A stretch of 34,409 nt of DNA, taken from the NCBI RefSeq assembly GCF_001613065.1, contig NZ_BDBQ01000123.1, positions 1-34,409 on the forward strand. Direction: 5' to 3'. Source of the stretch: Nocardia miyunensis NBRC 108239. Its GTDB lineage: Bacteria; Actinomycetota; Actinomycetes; Mycobacteriales; Mycobacteriaceae. Positions 22,353 through 29,186 of the stretch are shown in pieces (the stretch's first letter is position 1; each line of letters begins with the position of its first letter). The notes under the pieces are model-generated. The model did not search any database and had not been told where the DNA came from. It saw only the letters and a program-made list of their open reading frames with translations. Both the position numbers and the translations under genes were made by a program.

Positions 22353-23573
22353 TCACAACTCTGTGGAGGTGTCGGCCAGTCGCTGAGGATCGACCGGTTC
22401 ACCTGCCCGGATGAGTTCCTTGATGCGGTCGGTGACATCCCAGACGTTGACATTCATCCCGGCCAGCACCCGGTTGCCGGAGTCCAGCCAGAAGGCGACG
22501 AACTCGCGGCCGGAGGTATTTCCGCGCACCACGACGGTGGTCTCCTGATCCGGGCCGACGTAGCCGGTGTACTCCATGCCCAGGTCGTACTGATCGGTGA
22601 AGAAGTACGGAACCCGGTCGTAGACGGCCGGAACGCCCAGCATGGTCTGCGCGGCCACCTCGGGCTGATTGAGCGCGGTGGCCCAGTGCTCCACCCGGAT
22701 TCGCCGGCCCAGCACCGGATGCTGCTGATCGGCGATATCGCCGACGGCGACGATATCCGGATCGCTCGTGGCCAGGGACTCGTCGACCAGGACCCCGCCC
22801 TCGACCGTGATCCCGGCGTCGGCGGCCAGATCGGTATTGGGCCGCGCGCCGACGGCCACGAGCACCGCATCGGCCTCGATGACGGTGTCGTCGTCCAGCC
22901 GGACTCCGCTGGCGCGGCCCTGATCGGTGACGATCTCCGCGACCCGGACCGCGCAGCGCAGATCCACCCCGTGCGAGCGATGCAACTCGGCGAAGACCTG
23001 GCCCATCTCCGGGCCGAGCGCGGCGCGCAGCGGAACCGATTCGGTCTCCAGCATCGTCACCTCGACGTTCGCCGCGCGGGCCGCCGCGGTGACCTCCAGT
23101 CCGATCCAGCCCGCGCCGACCACCGCCAGCCGCCGGGCCGAGCCGAACAGCTCGATCAGCGCATCGGAATCCTCGATGGTCCGCAGGTGATATACGCCCT
23201 GGGCATCGGCCCCGGGCAGCGGCAGCCGCCGCGGACGCGATCCGGTCGCCAGTGCGAGTTTGTCGTAGCGAAGGGTCGAACCATCCGGCAGCGCAACGGT
23301 TTTCGACGCGCGATCGATTCCGGCCACGGTGGTGCCCAGCAGCAACTCGACATCGTGCTCGCGATACCACTCTGCGGGCTGCACCGTGAAATCGGCCAGT
23401 GCCTGTTTGCCGAGCAGATGTTCCTTGGACAGCGGGGGCCGCTCGTACGGCAGATGATCCTCCGCGGCGATCAGTGTCAGCGCACCGGCGAAATCGGCGG
23501 AGCGCAGATTTTCGGCGAGCTTGCCCGCGGCGAGACCGCCGCCGACGATGACGAACCTGGAATCTGTGCTCAT
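22353..23573 (-). CDS. NAD(P)/FAD-dependent oxidoreductase, ferredoxin/rubredoxin reductase type
   Basis: A 406-residue flavoprotein. Two Rossmann motifs are visible: FVIVGGGLAAGKLAENL near residue 7 for FAD and LAVVGAGWIGLEVTAAA near 150 for NAD(P)H. The DIVAVGDIAD motif near 270 contacts FAD, and the C-terminal reductase domain carries VEHWATALNQ. This is the layout of ferredoxin reductases serving cytochrome P450 or dioxygenase systems. ATG at 23573 with GGAGG upstream. No ferredoxin or P450 gene is in the window, so its electron partner is unknown. It is divergent from the mycothiol-dependent reductase gene. Confidence 0.92.
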   Translation of the reverse strand: MSTDSRFVIVGGGLAAGKLAENLRSADFAGALTLIAAEDHLPYERPPLSKEHLLGKQALADFTVQPAEWYREHDVELLLGTTVAGIDRASKTVALPDGSTLRYDKLALATGSRPRRLPLPGADAQGVYHLRTIEDSDALIELFGSARRLAVVGAGWIGLEVTAAARAANVEVTMLETESVPLRAALGPEMGQVFAELHRSHGVDLRCAVRVAEIVTDQGRASGVRLDDDTVIEADAVLVAVGARPNTDLAADAGITVEGGVLVDESLATSDPDIVAVGDIADQQHPVLGRRIRVEHWATALNQPEVAAQTMLGVPAVYDRVPYFFTDQYDLGMEYTGYVGPDQETTVVVRGNTSGREFVAFWLDSGNRVLAGMNVNVWDVTDRIKELIRAGEPVDPQRLADTSTEL

Positions 23574-23722
23574 GCGAACCCTCCGTGCGACGGTGACCAG
23601 GTCGTGTCCGACCCTACTGCGACCCACCGACACGGTCGGGAAATATCCGGAACTTTCCGTCGTTGATCAGAATTGACGGTGGTAGTGCATCACCGCTGGT
23701 GAACTTTGGAGAGGACTGCGAC

Positions 23723-24373
23723 GTGAGCGATGCGACAACCGGAGCCAAGGACCGGGTGGACTTCTGGTTCGATCCGCTGTGCCCCTGGTGCTGGATCACC
23801 TCCCGCTGGATTCTGGAGGTCGAGAAGGTCCGCGATATCGAGGCCAATTTCCACGTGATGAGCCTGGCGGTGCTCAACGAGGGACGCGAGGGTCTGCCCG
23901 AACGGTATGTGGAGATGATGAAGTCCGCCTGGGCTCCGGTGCGCGTGGCCATCGCCGCCGCGCAGAAGCACGGTGACGAGGTGCTCGCCCCGCTCTACAC
24001 CGCGATGGGCACCCGCATCCACAACCGCAAGGAAGAGTACGAGCGCGAGGATCGCGCCGAGTCGTTCGCCCTGGTCATCAAGGAGGCGCTCGACGAGGTC
24101 GGTCTGCCCGCGGAACTGGCCGAGGCCGCCGACAGCACCGAGTACGACGAGGCGCTGCGGATCAGCCACCACGCCGGGATGGACAAGGTCGGTCCGGACG
24201 TGGGCACCCCGACCATCCACATCAACGACGTGGCCTTCTTCGGCCCGGTGATCTCCCGCATCCCGCGCGGCGAGGAAGCCGGCAAGGTCTGGGACGGCGC
24301 GGTCGCCCTGGCCTCGTATCCGCACTTCTTCGAACTCAAGCGGACCCGTACCGAGGGACCGGTCTTCGACTGA
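23723..24373 (+). CDS. DsbA-family mycothiol-dependent oxidoreductase (Rv2466c-like)
   Basis: A 216-residue thioredoxin-fold protein with the CPWC active site at C20-C23 (FWFDPLCPWCWITSRW) and a cis-Pro block VGTPTIHIND. Close likeness to mycobacterial Rv2466c, known as a mycothiol-dependent reductase that activates the prodrug TP053, runs through the whole length, including SHHAGMDKVG and the C-terminal ASYPHFFELKRTRTE. It works in the cytoplasm in oxidative stress defence. GTG at 23723 follows GGAGAGGA (23708-23715); an upstream start is less likely. It ends before a strong hairpin. Confidence 0.93.
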   Translation: MSDATTGAKDRVDFWFDPLCPWCWITSRWILEVEKVRDIEANFHVMSLAVLNEGREGLPERYVEMMKSAWAPVRVAIAAAQKHGDEVLAPLYTAMGTRIHNRKEEYEREDRAESFALVIKEALDEVGLPAELAEAADSTEYDEALRISHHAGMDKVGPDVGTPTIHINDVAFFGPVISRIPRGEEAGKVWDGAVALASYPHFFELKRTRTEGPVFD

Positions 24374-24381
24374 ATCCCATT

Positions 24382-24413
24382 GGGGCGCATCATGATCCGT
24401 CACGATGCGCCCC
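24382..24413. terminator. Hairpin terminator after the DsbA-like gene
   Basis: GGGGCGCATC (24382-24391) pairs perfectly with GATGCGCCCC (24404-24413). It lies just after the stop codon at 24373, before the convergent M48 peptidase gene. Confidence 0.75.
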
Positions 24414-24516
24414 GTGCGGGGGCGTTCGAGCTGTGCCGCTCACGGGATGTTCGGGCGGAATCTCGCGCGGGAGCCGCGCTTGTGGCCGGGGTCGCGCGGC
24501 CGTGACGAGCGGGCGG

Positions 24517-25563
24517 TCAGCGCACGTTGCTCGGAATCTCGGTGTAATGCCCAGGCGGCGGATAGCCGGGCAGCTGAGTCCCGTTGTGCTGCACCGGAAT
24601 CGGCGCGCTGGGGCGCAGGAACAGTTTCCCGTGGCGGCCGCGGTCGCGCAGTGCCCAGATCCGCCAGGTCAGTACGGGATGCGAGGACATCGCGTTGGCG
24701 ACCCAGATGAACAAGCCCTTCTCCCGCGGGGCACGGTCGGCCATCTCGTTGATGTCGACCAGTGGGTTCAGATACTTTCCCGCGGCCAATACGCGCATCG
24801 CGCCGGGCGCGCCCATGTGCCGGTTGCAGTAGCCGTGATTGTCCGCGGTGTACTCCTGGGCGCGGCTCAGGGCGTTGCCCAGGATCGGCAGGAACGGCGA
24901 CAGGAACATGCCGAGATTGCGCCAGTACGAGGTGTGTCCGGCGGCGATGTGGCCGACTTCGTGGCCGATGATGAACGCCAGCGCGTCGGGGTCGCGGGCC
25001 CGGCCGCCGACCTCGAACATATCGCTGTACACGCAGACGTACCGGCGGAAACCGTGGCCGGAGGCGAAGGCGTTGATCTGCCCGTTGCCCAGCACCACAT
25101 AGGCTTCGGGAACGGTGGGCATGCCGTAGCGCGTGGCCGCCTCGGCCACCATCCGGTAGCCCTCGGGGAACTGGGTCGGCGACATCTTCACCGCGTTGAC
25201 CCGCTGCATCGCGTAGTTCGCGCCGCGGCCGAACCACAGCAGGATCGGCGCGGCCAGGAATGCCAGCGTGTACTGGTTGATCAGGCCGAGCAGCACCAGC
25301 AGCGAGGTCACGAGATAGGCCAGCACGGTCACCACGATCACGACGATCAGCATCGGGATCTCCCAGCTGTGCCGGGCGGGCATGCCGTACGGCGACAGAC
25401 CCCGGGCCTGCTGCACGACCGGCGGCTGCGGCGGTGTGTAGGGCGCCTGCGTGGTCCAGCCGGGTGGGCCCAGCCGCGGATCCCAGCCGGACATCCCGGT
25501 GACCGGATTCCAGCCCGGTGGTTGCTGCGATGTCGACGGCGGCAGTTGGTGCTCGGGCTGCAT
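24517..25563 (-). CDS. M48 family membrane zinc metallopeptidase (HtpX/Ste24-like)
   Basis: A 348-residue protein. A Pro/Gln/Gly-rich cytoplasmic leader of about 65 residues is followed by two adjacent membrane segments (about 70-110), then the protease domain with HEVGH at 201-205 and the third zinc ligand Glu237 in EYTAD. The pattern fits HtpX/Ste24-type integral membrane peptidases involved in protein quality control. ATG at 25563; TATAGA on the minus strand at 25578-25573 lies nine bases before it, so the transcript may have almost no leader. It is divergent from rpiB across 73 bases. Confidence 0.9.
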   Translation of the reverse strand: MQPEHQLPPSTSQQPPGWNPVTGMSGWDPRLGPPGWTTQAPYTPPQPPVVQQARGLSPYGMPARHSWEIPMLIVVIVVTVLAYLVTSLLVLLGLINQYTLAFLAAPILLWFGRGANYAMQRVNAVKMSPTQFPEGYRMVAEAATRYGMPTVPEAYVVLGNGQINAFASGHGFRRYVCVYSDMFEVGGRARDPDALAFIIGHEVGHIAAGHTSYWRNLGMFLSPFLPILGNALSRAQEYTADNHGYCNRHMGAPGAMRVLAAGKYLNPLVDINEMADRAPREKGLFIWVANAMSSHPVLTWRIWALRDRGRHGKLFLRPSAPIPVQHNGTQLPGYPPPGHYTEIPSNVR

Positions 25564-25572
25564 GCCGTGAAC

Positions 25573-25629
25573 TCTATAGAAATCCGCCGTCGGCCCCGCG
25601 TCGGAGCGGCGGGTGGGGCCTGACACAAT
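25573..25629. promoter_or_regulatory. Compact divergent promoters of the M48 peptidase and rpiB
   Basis: On the minus strand TATAGA (25578-25573) lies nine bases before the peptidase ATG. On the plus strand CACAAT (25624-25629) lies seven bases before the rpiB ATG. Both spacings place transcription start on or near the start codon, suggesting leaderless transcripts. No -35 consensus is clear on either side. Confidence 0.4.
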
Positions 25630-25636
25630 CGCTGCC

Positions 25637-26110
25637 ATGCGCGTATACCTGGGTGCCGACCATGCCGGCTTCGAGCTGAAGAATCACATCAAAGACCACC
25701 TGAAGCAGGCTGGCCACGAGGTGGTCGACTGCGGCGCACACGAATACGACGCCGTCGACGACTACCCGGCGTTCTGCATCGATGCCGCGCGGCGCGTGGT
25801 CGCCGACGAGGGCAGTCTCGGCATCGTGCTCGGTGGTAGCGGGAACGGTGAGCAGATCGCCGCGAACAAGGTGCCCGGCGCGCGTTGCGCACTGGCCTGG
25901 AGCGTGGAGACCGCGCAGCTGGCCCGTCAGCACAACAACGCTCAGCTGATGGGCATCGGCGGCCGGATGCACACGGTGCCCGAGGCGTTGGCGATCGTCG
26001 ATGCCTTCCTGGCCACCAAGTGGTCGGACGAGCCGCGTCACCAGCGTCGCATCGATATCATCTCCGAATACGAGAAGACCGGTACTGCGCCGGAGCTTCC
26101 CGCCGGCTGA
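25637..26110 (+). CDS. rpiB: Ribose-5-phosphate isomerase B
   Basis: A 157-residue enzyme interconverting ribose-5-phosphate and ribulose-5-phosphate in the pentose phosphate pathway. The family start MRVYLGADHAGFELK and the anion-hole/active-site loop GGSGNGEQIAANKVPG are clear. The Glu in GNGEQ is the mycobacterial type, where the catalytic Cys of the E. coli enzyme is absent and Glu serves instead. ATG at 25637 has no Shine-Dalgarno sequence, but a -10-like CACAAT sits seven bases upstream, which points to leaderless translation. Next to it, after a terminator hairpin, is the DNA glycosylase gene, as in mycobacteria. Confidence 0.94.
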   Translation: MRVYLGADHAGFELKNHIKDHLKQAGHEVVDCGAHEYDAVDDYPAFCIDAARRVVADEGSLGIVLGGSGNGEQIAANKVPGARCALAWSVETAQLARQHNNAQLMGIGGRMHTVPEALAIVDAFLATKWSDEPRHQRRIDIISEYEKTGTAPELPAG

Positions 26111-26130
26111 TCGCACCACCAGGAGTCGAT

Positions 26131-26164
26131 CGCACCCCGTTCACGGCTCGCCGGGCGGGGTGCG
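26131..26164 (+). terminator. Hairpin after rpiB
   Basis: CGCACCCCG (26131-26139) pairs with CGGGGTGCG (26156-26164) around a 16-base loop, 21 bases after the rpiB stop codon. Confidence 0.6.
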
Positions 26165-26217
26165 CGGCTGTGGTGAGTTGTATCGGTCTCGGGTGAAGGA
26201 TGAGGTGAGGACGGGGC

Positions 26218-27033
26218 ATGCCGGAGGGGCATACGCTGCATCGGCTGGCGAAGCTGCATCATCAGCGGTTCGCCGGGGGAGCGGTGCGGGTGTCCAGTCC
26301 GCAGGGCCGATTCGCCGAGGGGGCCGCGCTGGTCGACGGGCGGGTGCTCGTGCGCGCGGAGGCGTGGGGGAAACATCTACTGCACCACTATGATTCGGGC
26401 CTGGCCGTGCACGTGCACCTGGGGTTGTACGGGACCTTCGTCGAATCGGCCGGGCCGCTGGGTGATCCGGTGGGCCAGGTGCGGATGCGGATGGCCGGCG
26501 CCGGTCGCGCCGGTGAGCAGCTGTACGGAACGGATCTGCGCGGGCCGACCGCCTGCGAGGTGCTGCACGAGCCTGAGGTCGCGGCCCTGACCGCGCGATT
26601 GGGTCCGGATCCGTTGCGCCGCAACGCCGATCCTTCGCTGGCCTGGGAGCGCATCCGGCGTTCGGCTCGTCCGCTGGGGGCGTTGCTGATGGATCAGAAG
26701 GTGCTGGCCGGGGTCGGTAACGTCTACCGCGCGGAATTGCTGTTCCGCCATGGGATTTCGCCGCATCGCCCCGGCCGTGAACTGAGCTGGGCCGAATGGG
26801 ACGAGCTGTGGACCGATCTGGTCGAGCTCATGCGGGTCGGGGTGCGTCGCGGCAAGATGCACGTGGTGCGCCCCGAACACGACCACGGCGCACCGTCTTA
26901 CGCCGCCGACCGGCCGCGCACCTACGTGTATCGCCGGGTCGGCGAACCGTGCCGCATGTGCGGCGCCACCGTCGTGCACGCGGTGATGGAGGGTCGAAAC
27001 CTGTTCTGGTGCCCCGCCTGTCAGCCCGGCTGA
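26218..27033 (+). CDS. nei2: Fpg/Nei family DNA glycosylase/AP lyase
   Basis: A 271-residue base-excision repair enzyme. The N-terminal PEGH gives the catalytic Pro and Glu, followed by the conserved Lys in AWGKHLLHH. The H2TH region is marked by LMDQKVLAGVGNVYRAELLF, and a C-terminal zinc finger has CRMC and CPAC pairs (CRMCGATVVH, WCPACQPG). It removes oxidised pyrimidines and cuts the abasic site. Length and position after rpiB fit mycobacterial Nei2 (Rv2464c). ATG at 26218 with GAGG upstream. It converges on a small winged-helix gene with 23 bases between stops. Confidence 0.93.
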   Translation: MPEGHTLHRLAKLHHQRFAGGAVRVSSPQGRFAEGAALVDGRVLVRAEAWGKHLLHHYDSGLAVHVHLGLYGTFVESAGPLGDPVGQVRMRMAGAGRAGEQLYGTDLRGPTACEVLHEPEVAALTARLGPDPLRRNADPSLAWERIRRSARPLGALLMDQKVLAGVGNVYRAELLFRHGISPHRPGRELSWAEWDELWTDLVELMRVGVRRGKMHVVRPEHDHGAPSYAADRPRTYVYRRVGEPCRMCGATVVHAVMEGRNLFWCPACQPG

Positions 27034-27056
27034 CAGTTCGCCGCTGGACGACCCGA

Positions 27057-27287
27057 TCAGTGCGGTGCGCGGGTGGTGAGCGCGAGTGCGCGGCCACGTT
27101 CGCTGATCTGCCAGCACCCCTTGTAGGGAATGGCGACGATCAGGCCGCGGGCCTGTAAGCGCGCTAGTGCGTTCCGAGTGCTCCATCCGGTGAGCTGTGC
27201 CTGGCGCTGGATCTGCACCGCCGACAACAGCCCGCCGGGACGCAGGATGTTCAGCACCACCGACTGTGCTGCCTGGCCGAACTTCAT
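27057..27287 (-). CDS. Small winged-helix DNA-binding protein
   Basis: A 76-residue protein that is little more than one winged helix-turn-helix: VVLNILRPGGLLSAVQIQRQAQLTGWSTRNALARLQARGLI, then a beta wing IPYKGCWQISERGRAL. ATG at 27287 follows a strong GAGGAGAAG. On the minus strand TTGACA (27398-27393) and TATCCT (27374-27369), 18 bases apart, make a convincing promoter. It is divergent from a TetR gene across a region with inverted and direct repeats. I do not recognise a named family; a MarR/PadR-like regulator or a phage-type small regulator are both possible. Confidence 0.75.
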   Translation of the reverse strand: MKFGQAAQSVVLNILRPGGLLSAVQIQRQAQLTGWSTRNALARLQARGLIVAIPYKGCWQISERGRALALTTRAPH

Positions 27288-27368
27288 GGCTTCTCCTCGA
27301 AATGCTCGACACCGAAAGGTGTAGGCAGAGCCCTGAATTCGCTCGAATCGCGGGGGGTTACACTTGCC

Positions 27369-27416
27369 AGGATAATTATCGACATCACATGCTGTCAACA
27401 GCGGGTGATGTCAACA
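27369..27416. promoter_or_regulatory. Divergent winged-helix / TetR control region with repeats
   Basis: GACATCAC (27381-27388) and GTGATGTC (27405-27412) form a perfect inverted repeat with a 16-base spacer. TGTCAACA occurs twice with a 16-base period (27393-27400, 27409-27416). The repeats overlap the minus-strand promoter (TTGACA 27398-27393, TATCCT 27374-27369). They are good candidates for regulator binding sites. Confidence 0.5.
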
Positions 27417-27449
27417 TCTTTCCGGTGAAATTGTTGTGAGAGGACACAC

Positions 27450-28127
27450 ATGCCGACCGACACCGAGGAGCCCAAGGGCGAGGCCCGGCGCTGGCGGGGG
27501 CGCGAGCCCGCCGACCGCACCGCCACCCGCCGTCGGCAGCTGCTCGACGCCGGATTGGATCTGATGGGGACCATCGGAGCGGCGGGGATGTCGATGCGTG
27601 CGGTATGCCGTGCCGCGAGCCTCACCGAGCGGTATTTCTACGAGAGCTTCGCGAACCTCGACGCGCTGCAACTGGCCATCCTGGACGAGGTCGTGCTCGG
27701 CGCCCGCGATCGGCTGCTCGCTGCACTGGCCGACGCGCCGCCCGAGCCGGAAAAGGTCTTCGCGCATGTGGTGTCGCGCTTCACCGACTACATGGACGAG
27801 GATCCGCGGCGCGGGCGGATCATGTTCGTGGAGTCGCAGGCGACCCTGGCGCTGGGGGAGCGCGGCAACGAGCTCATCGTCGAGTTCACCGCGCCGATCG
27901 CGCTGAGTCTGGCCGGTGCCCAGGGGAAGCGGAACCCGCCGGACGACACCGATATCCTGCTCAACGCGCACGCTATTTTCGGTGCGCTGGCCTTCCTGTA
28001 CCGGCCCTGGCTCGACGGTGCGCTGGACATCTCCCGGGACAGGTTCGACCGGCATGCGACCAGTGCGATCACCGAACTCGCGCGGGCCAGGTCGTCATCG
28101 GCGGGGCGGTCGGCCGTAGGGAAGTAG
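27450..28127 (+). CDS. TetR family transcriptional regulator
   Basis: A 225-residue regulator. The TetR DNA-binding domain is at about 26-75: RRRQLLDAGLDLMGTIGAAGMSMRAVCRAASLTERYFYESFANLDAL in outline, with the usual YFYESF recognition-helix end. The rest is an all-helical ligand domain without recognisable specificity (MFVESQATLALGERG, then AHAIFGALAFLYRPW). ATG at 27450 follows GAGG. The gene stands alone on its strand, divergent from the small winged-helix gene. Its target cannot be assigned; autoregulation through the upstream inverted repeat is likely. Confidence 0.9.
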   Translation: MPTDTEEPKGEARRWRGREPADRTATRRRQLLDAGLDLMGTIGAAGMSMRAVCRAASLTERYFYESFANLDALQLAILDEVVLGARDRLLAALADAPPEPEKVFAHVVSRFTDYMDEDPRRGRIMFVESQATLALGERGNELIVEFTAPIALSLAGAQGKRNPPDDTDILLNAHAIFGALAFLYRPWLDGALDISRDRFDRHATSAITELARARSSSAGRSAVGK

Positions 28128-28229
28128 CCGACGCTTTACGCCGGGGCTCAGCACATACGTCGCTGAAGTGTGAATACTGAACCGCCACTGAGGGTCTGAG
28201 CTGCGTCACAGCCTCGAGGCGAGGCCGCG

Positions 28230-28310
28230 CGGGGCGACGCGCTCAGGAACTGCTGTCGAGGCTGGGCCGCACGGGGTGTTCGGGGCGACGCGCTCAGAAA
28301 CTGCCGTCGA
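28230..28310. repeat. 51-bp-period duplication at the 3' end of the Gly-rich protein gene
   Basis: The 30 bases at 28230-28259 recur at 28281-28310 with two differences; the shared core starts CGGGGCGACGCGCTCAG. The right copy spans the stop codon of the next gene (minus strand) and the left one lies in its 3' untranslated region, so the gene end appears to have been duplicated. Confidence 0.6.
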
Positions 28311-29145
28311 ATCCGCCGCCGCCCCAGTCGCCGCCGTCGAAACCTCCGCCGCCGTCGAAACCGCCTCCGTCCCAACCGCTCTGGTCGTATCCGCCCTGGT
28401 CGTAGCCACCTTGGTCGTAGCCGCCATTGTCGTAACCGGATTGGTCGTAACCGGCCTGATAATCCTGGCCGGCGGCGAATCCGTCGTCATAGCCCGAGCC
28501 GTAGCCGCCCTCGAAACCGGCGGCGTCGTATCCCACGCCCGACATGCCGTGGAAGAGGGTGTCGAACAGCAGCGCCGAGCCCACGCCCCAGGCCCCCGCC
28601 ACCAGCGCGGTCTTCCACCACGGCTCGGAGTACCACCCGGCCGGGACGGGTCGTCCGGCGACGCGACCGCCCGGGTAGTAGTTCGGTGTCTGCGGTGAGG
28701 GCATGGGCGATGCCTGAACGCGGCGGCCGTCGAAGTCGACCGTGCGATCCTCCGAGACCCGCCCGGCCGAACGCTGTCCGTCGAGTTCGGGAACCGGCGG
28801 CCCCGGATCAATGCCCATCACGGTCCGCGCGGCCCGGACGTAGTAGAGCCCTTCGAGCGCGGTCTCCTTCGCCAGGTGGGCCTGCGCGACCGTGGACGCC
28901 TGATCGATCTGAGATCCGGCGGCGTTGAGCCGCTCACCGGCGTCGGCGAGGGCCTGTTTGGATGCCTGATCGGTCCCCGTGAGGTTGTAGACCTGCCCGC
29001 CGAGACGTTCGATGAGCCGACGGGCATCGGCCTTGGCGTCGGCGAGCTGGGTCGCTTGGTGCCCACGTGCGGTGTTTCGACCGGCGAAGCTCATCACCAG
29101 GAAGACCACGAGGACGACGACCAGGATGACCAGGAGTACCATCAC
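28294..29145 (-). CDS. Membrane-anchored protein with coiled middle and Gly/Tyr/Asp repeat tail, function unknown
   Basis: A 283-residue protein in three parts. Residues 1-20 are one hydrophobic segment (LLVILVVVLVVFLVMSF) that should anchor it in the membrane. Residues about 25-110 are helical and Ala/Gln-rich (ATQLADAKADARRLIERLGG, then ALADAGERLNAAGSQIDQAS). A second hydrophobic stretch, KTALVAGAWGVGSALLFDTLF, lies near 187-207. The last 70 residues are low complexity with GYDQG-type repeats, then GGGFDGG blocks, without any charged-basic residues. I recognise similar proteins annotated DUF1542-like in Nocardia but no function. First codon GTG 29145 or ATG 29142. Confidence 0.8.
   Translation of the reverse strand: MMVLLVILVVVLVVFLVMSFAGRNTARGHQATQLADAKADARRLIERLGGQVYNLTGTDQASKQALADAGERLNAAGSQIDQASTVAQAHLAKETALEGLYYVRAARTVMGIDPGPPVPELDGQRSAGRVSEDRTVDFDGRRVQASPMPSPQTPNYYPGGRVAGRPVPAGWYSEPWWKTALVAGAWGVGSALLFDTLFHGMSGVGYDAAGFEGGYGSGYDDGFAAGQDYQAGYDQSGYDNGGYDQGGYDQGGYDQSGWDGGGFDGGGGFDGGDWGGGGFDGSF
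28382..28456. repeat. Five tandem 15-bp units encoding the GYDQ-type pentapeptides
   Basis: Units at 28382, 28397, 28412, 28427 and 28442, each close to TGGTCGTAGCCGCCT, differ by a few bases. On the minus strand they encode pentapeptides of the type G-Y-D-(Q/N)-(G/S). Degenerate units continue on both sides. Confidence 0.8.
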
Positions 29146-29186
29146 GCCGTCCAGGGTACGCGGATCCGATAGCCGCCCAGTTGCTG

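Noticed and set aside
28382..28456. Regular short repeats that could suggest a CRISPR array
   Set aside because: Units are 15 bases, directly abutting without spacers, and encode a pentapeptide repeat in a longer protein.
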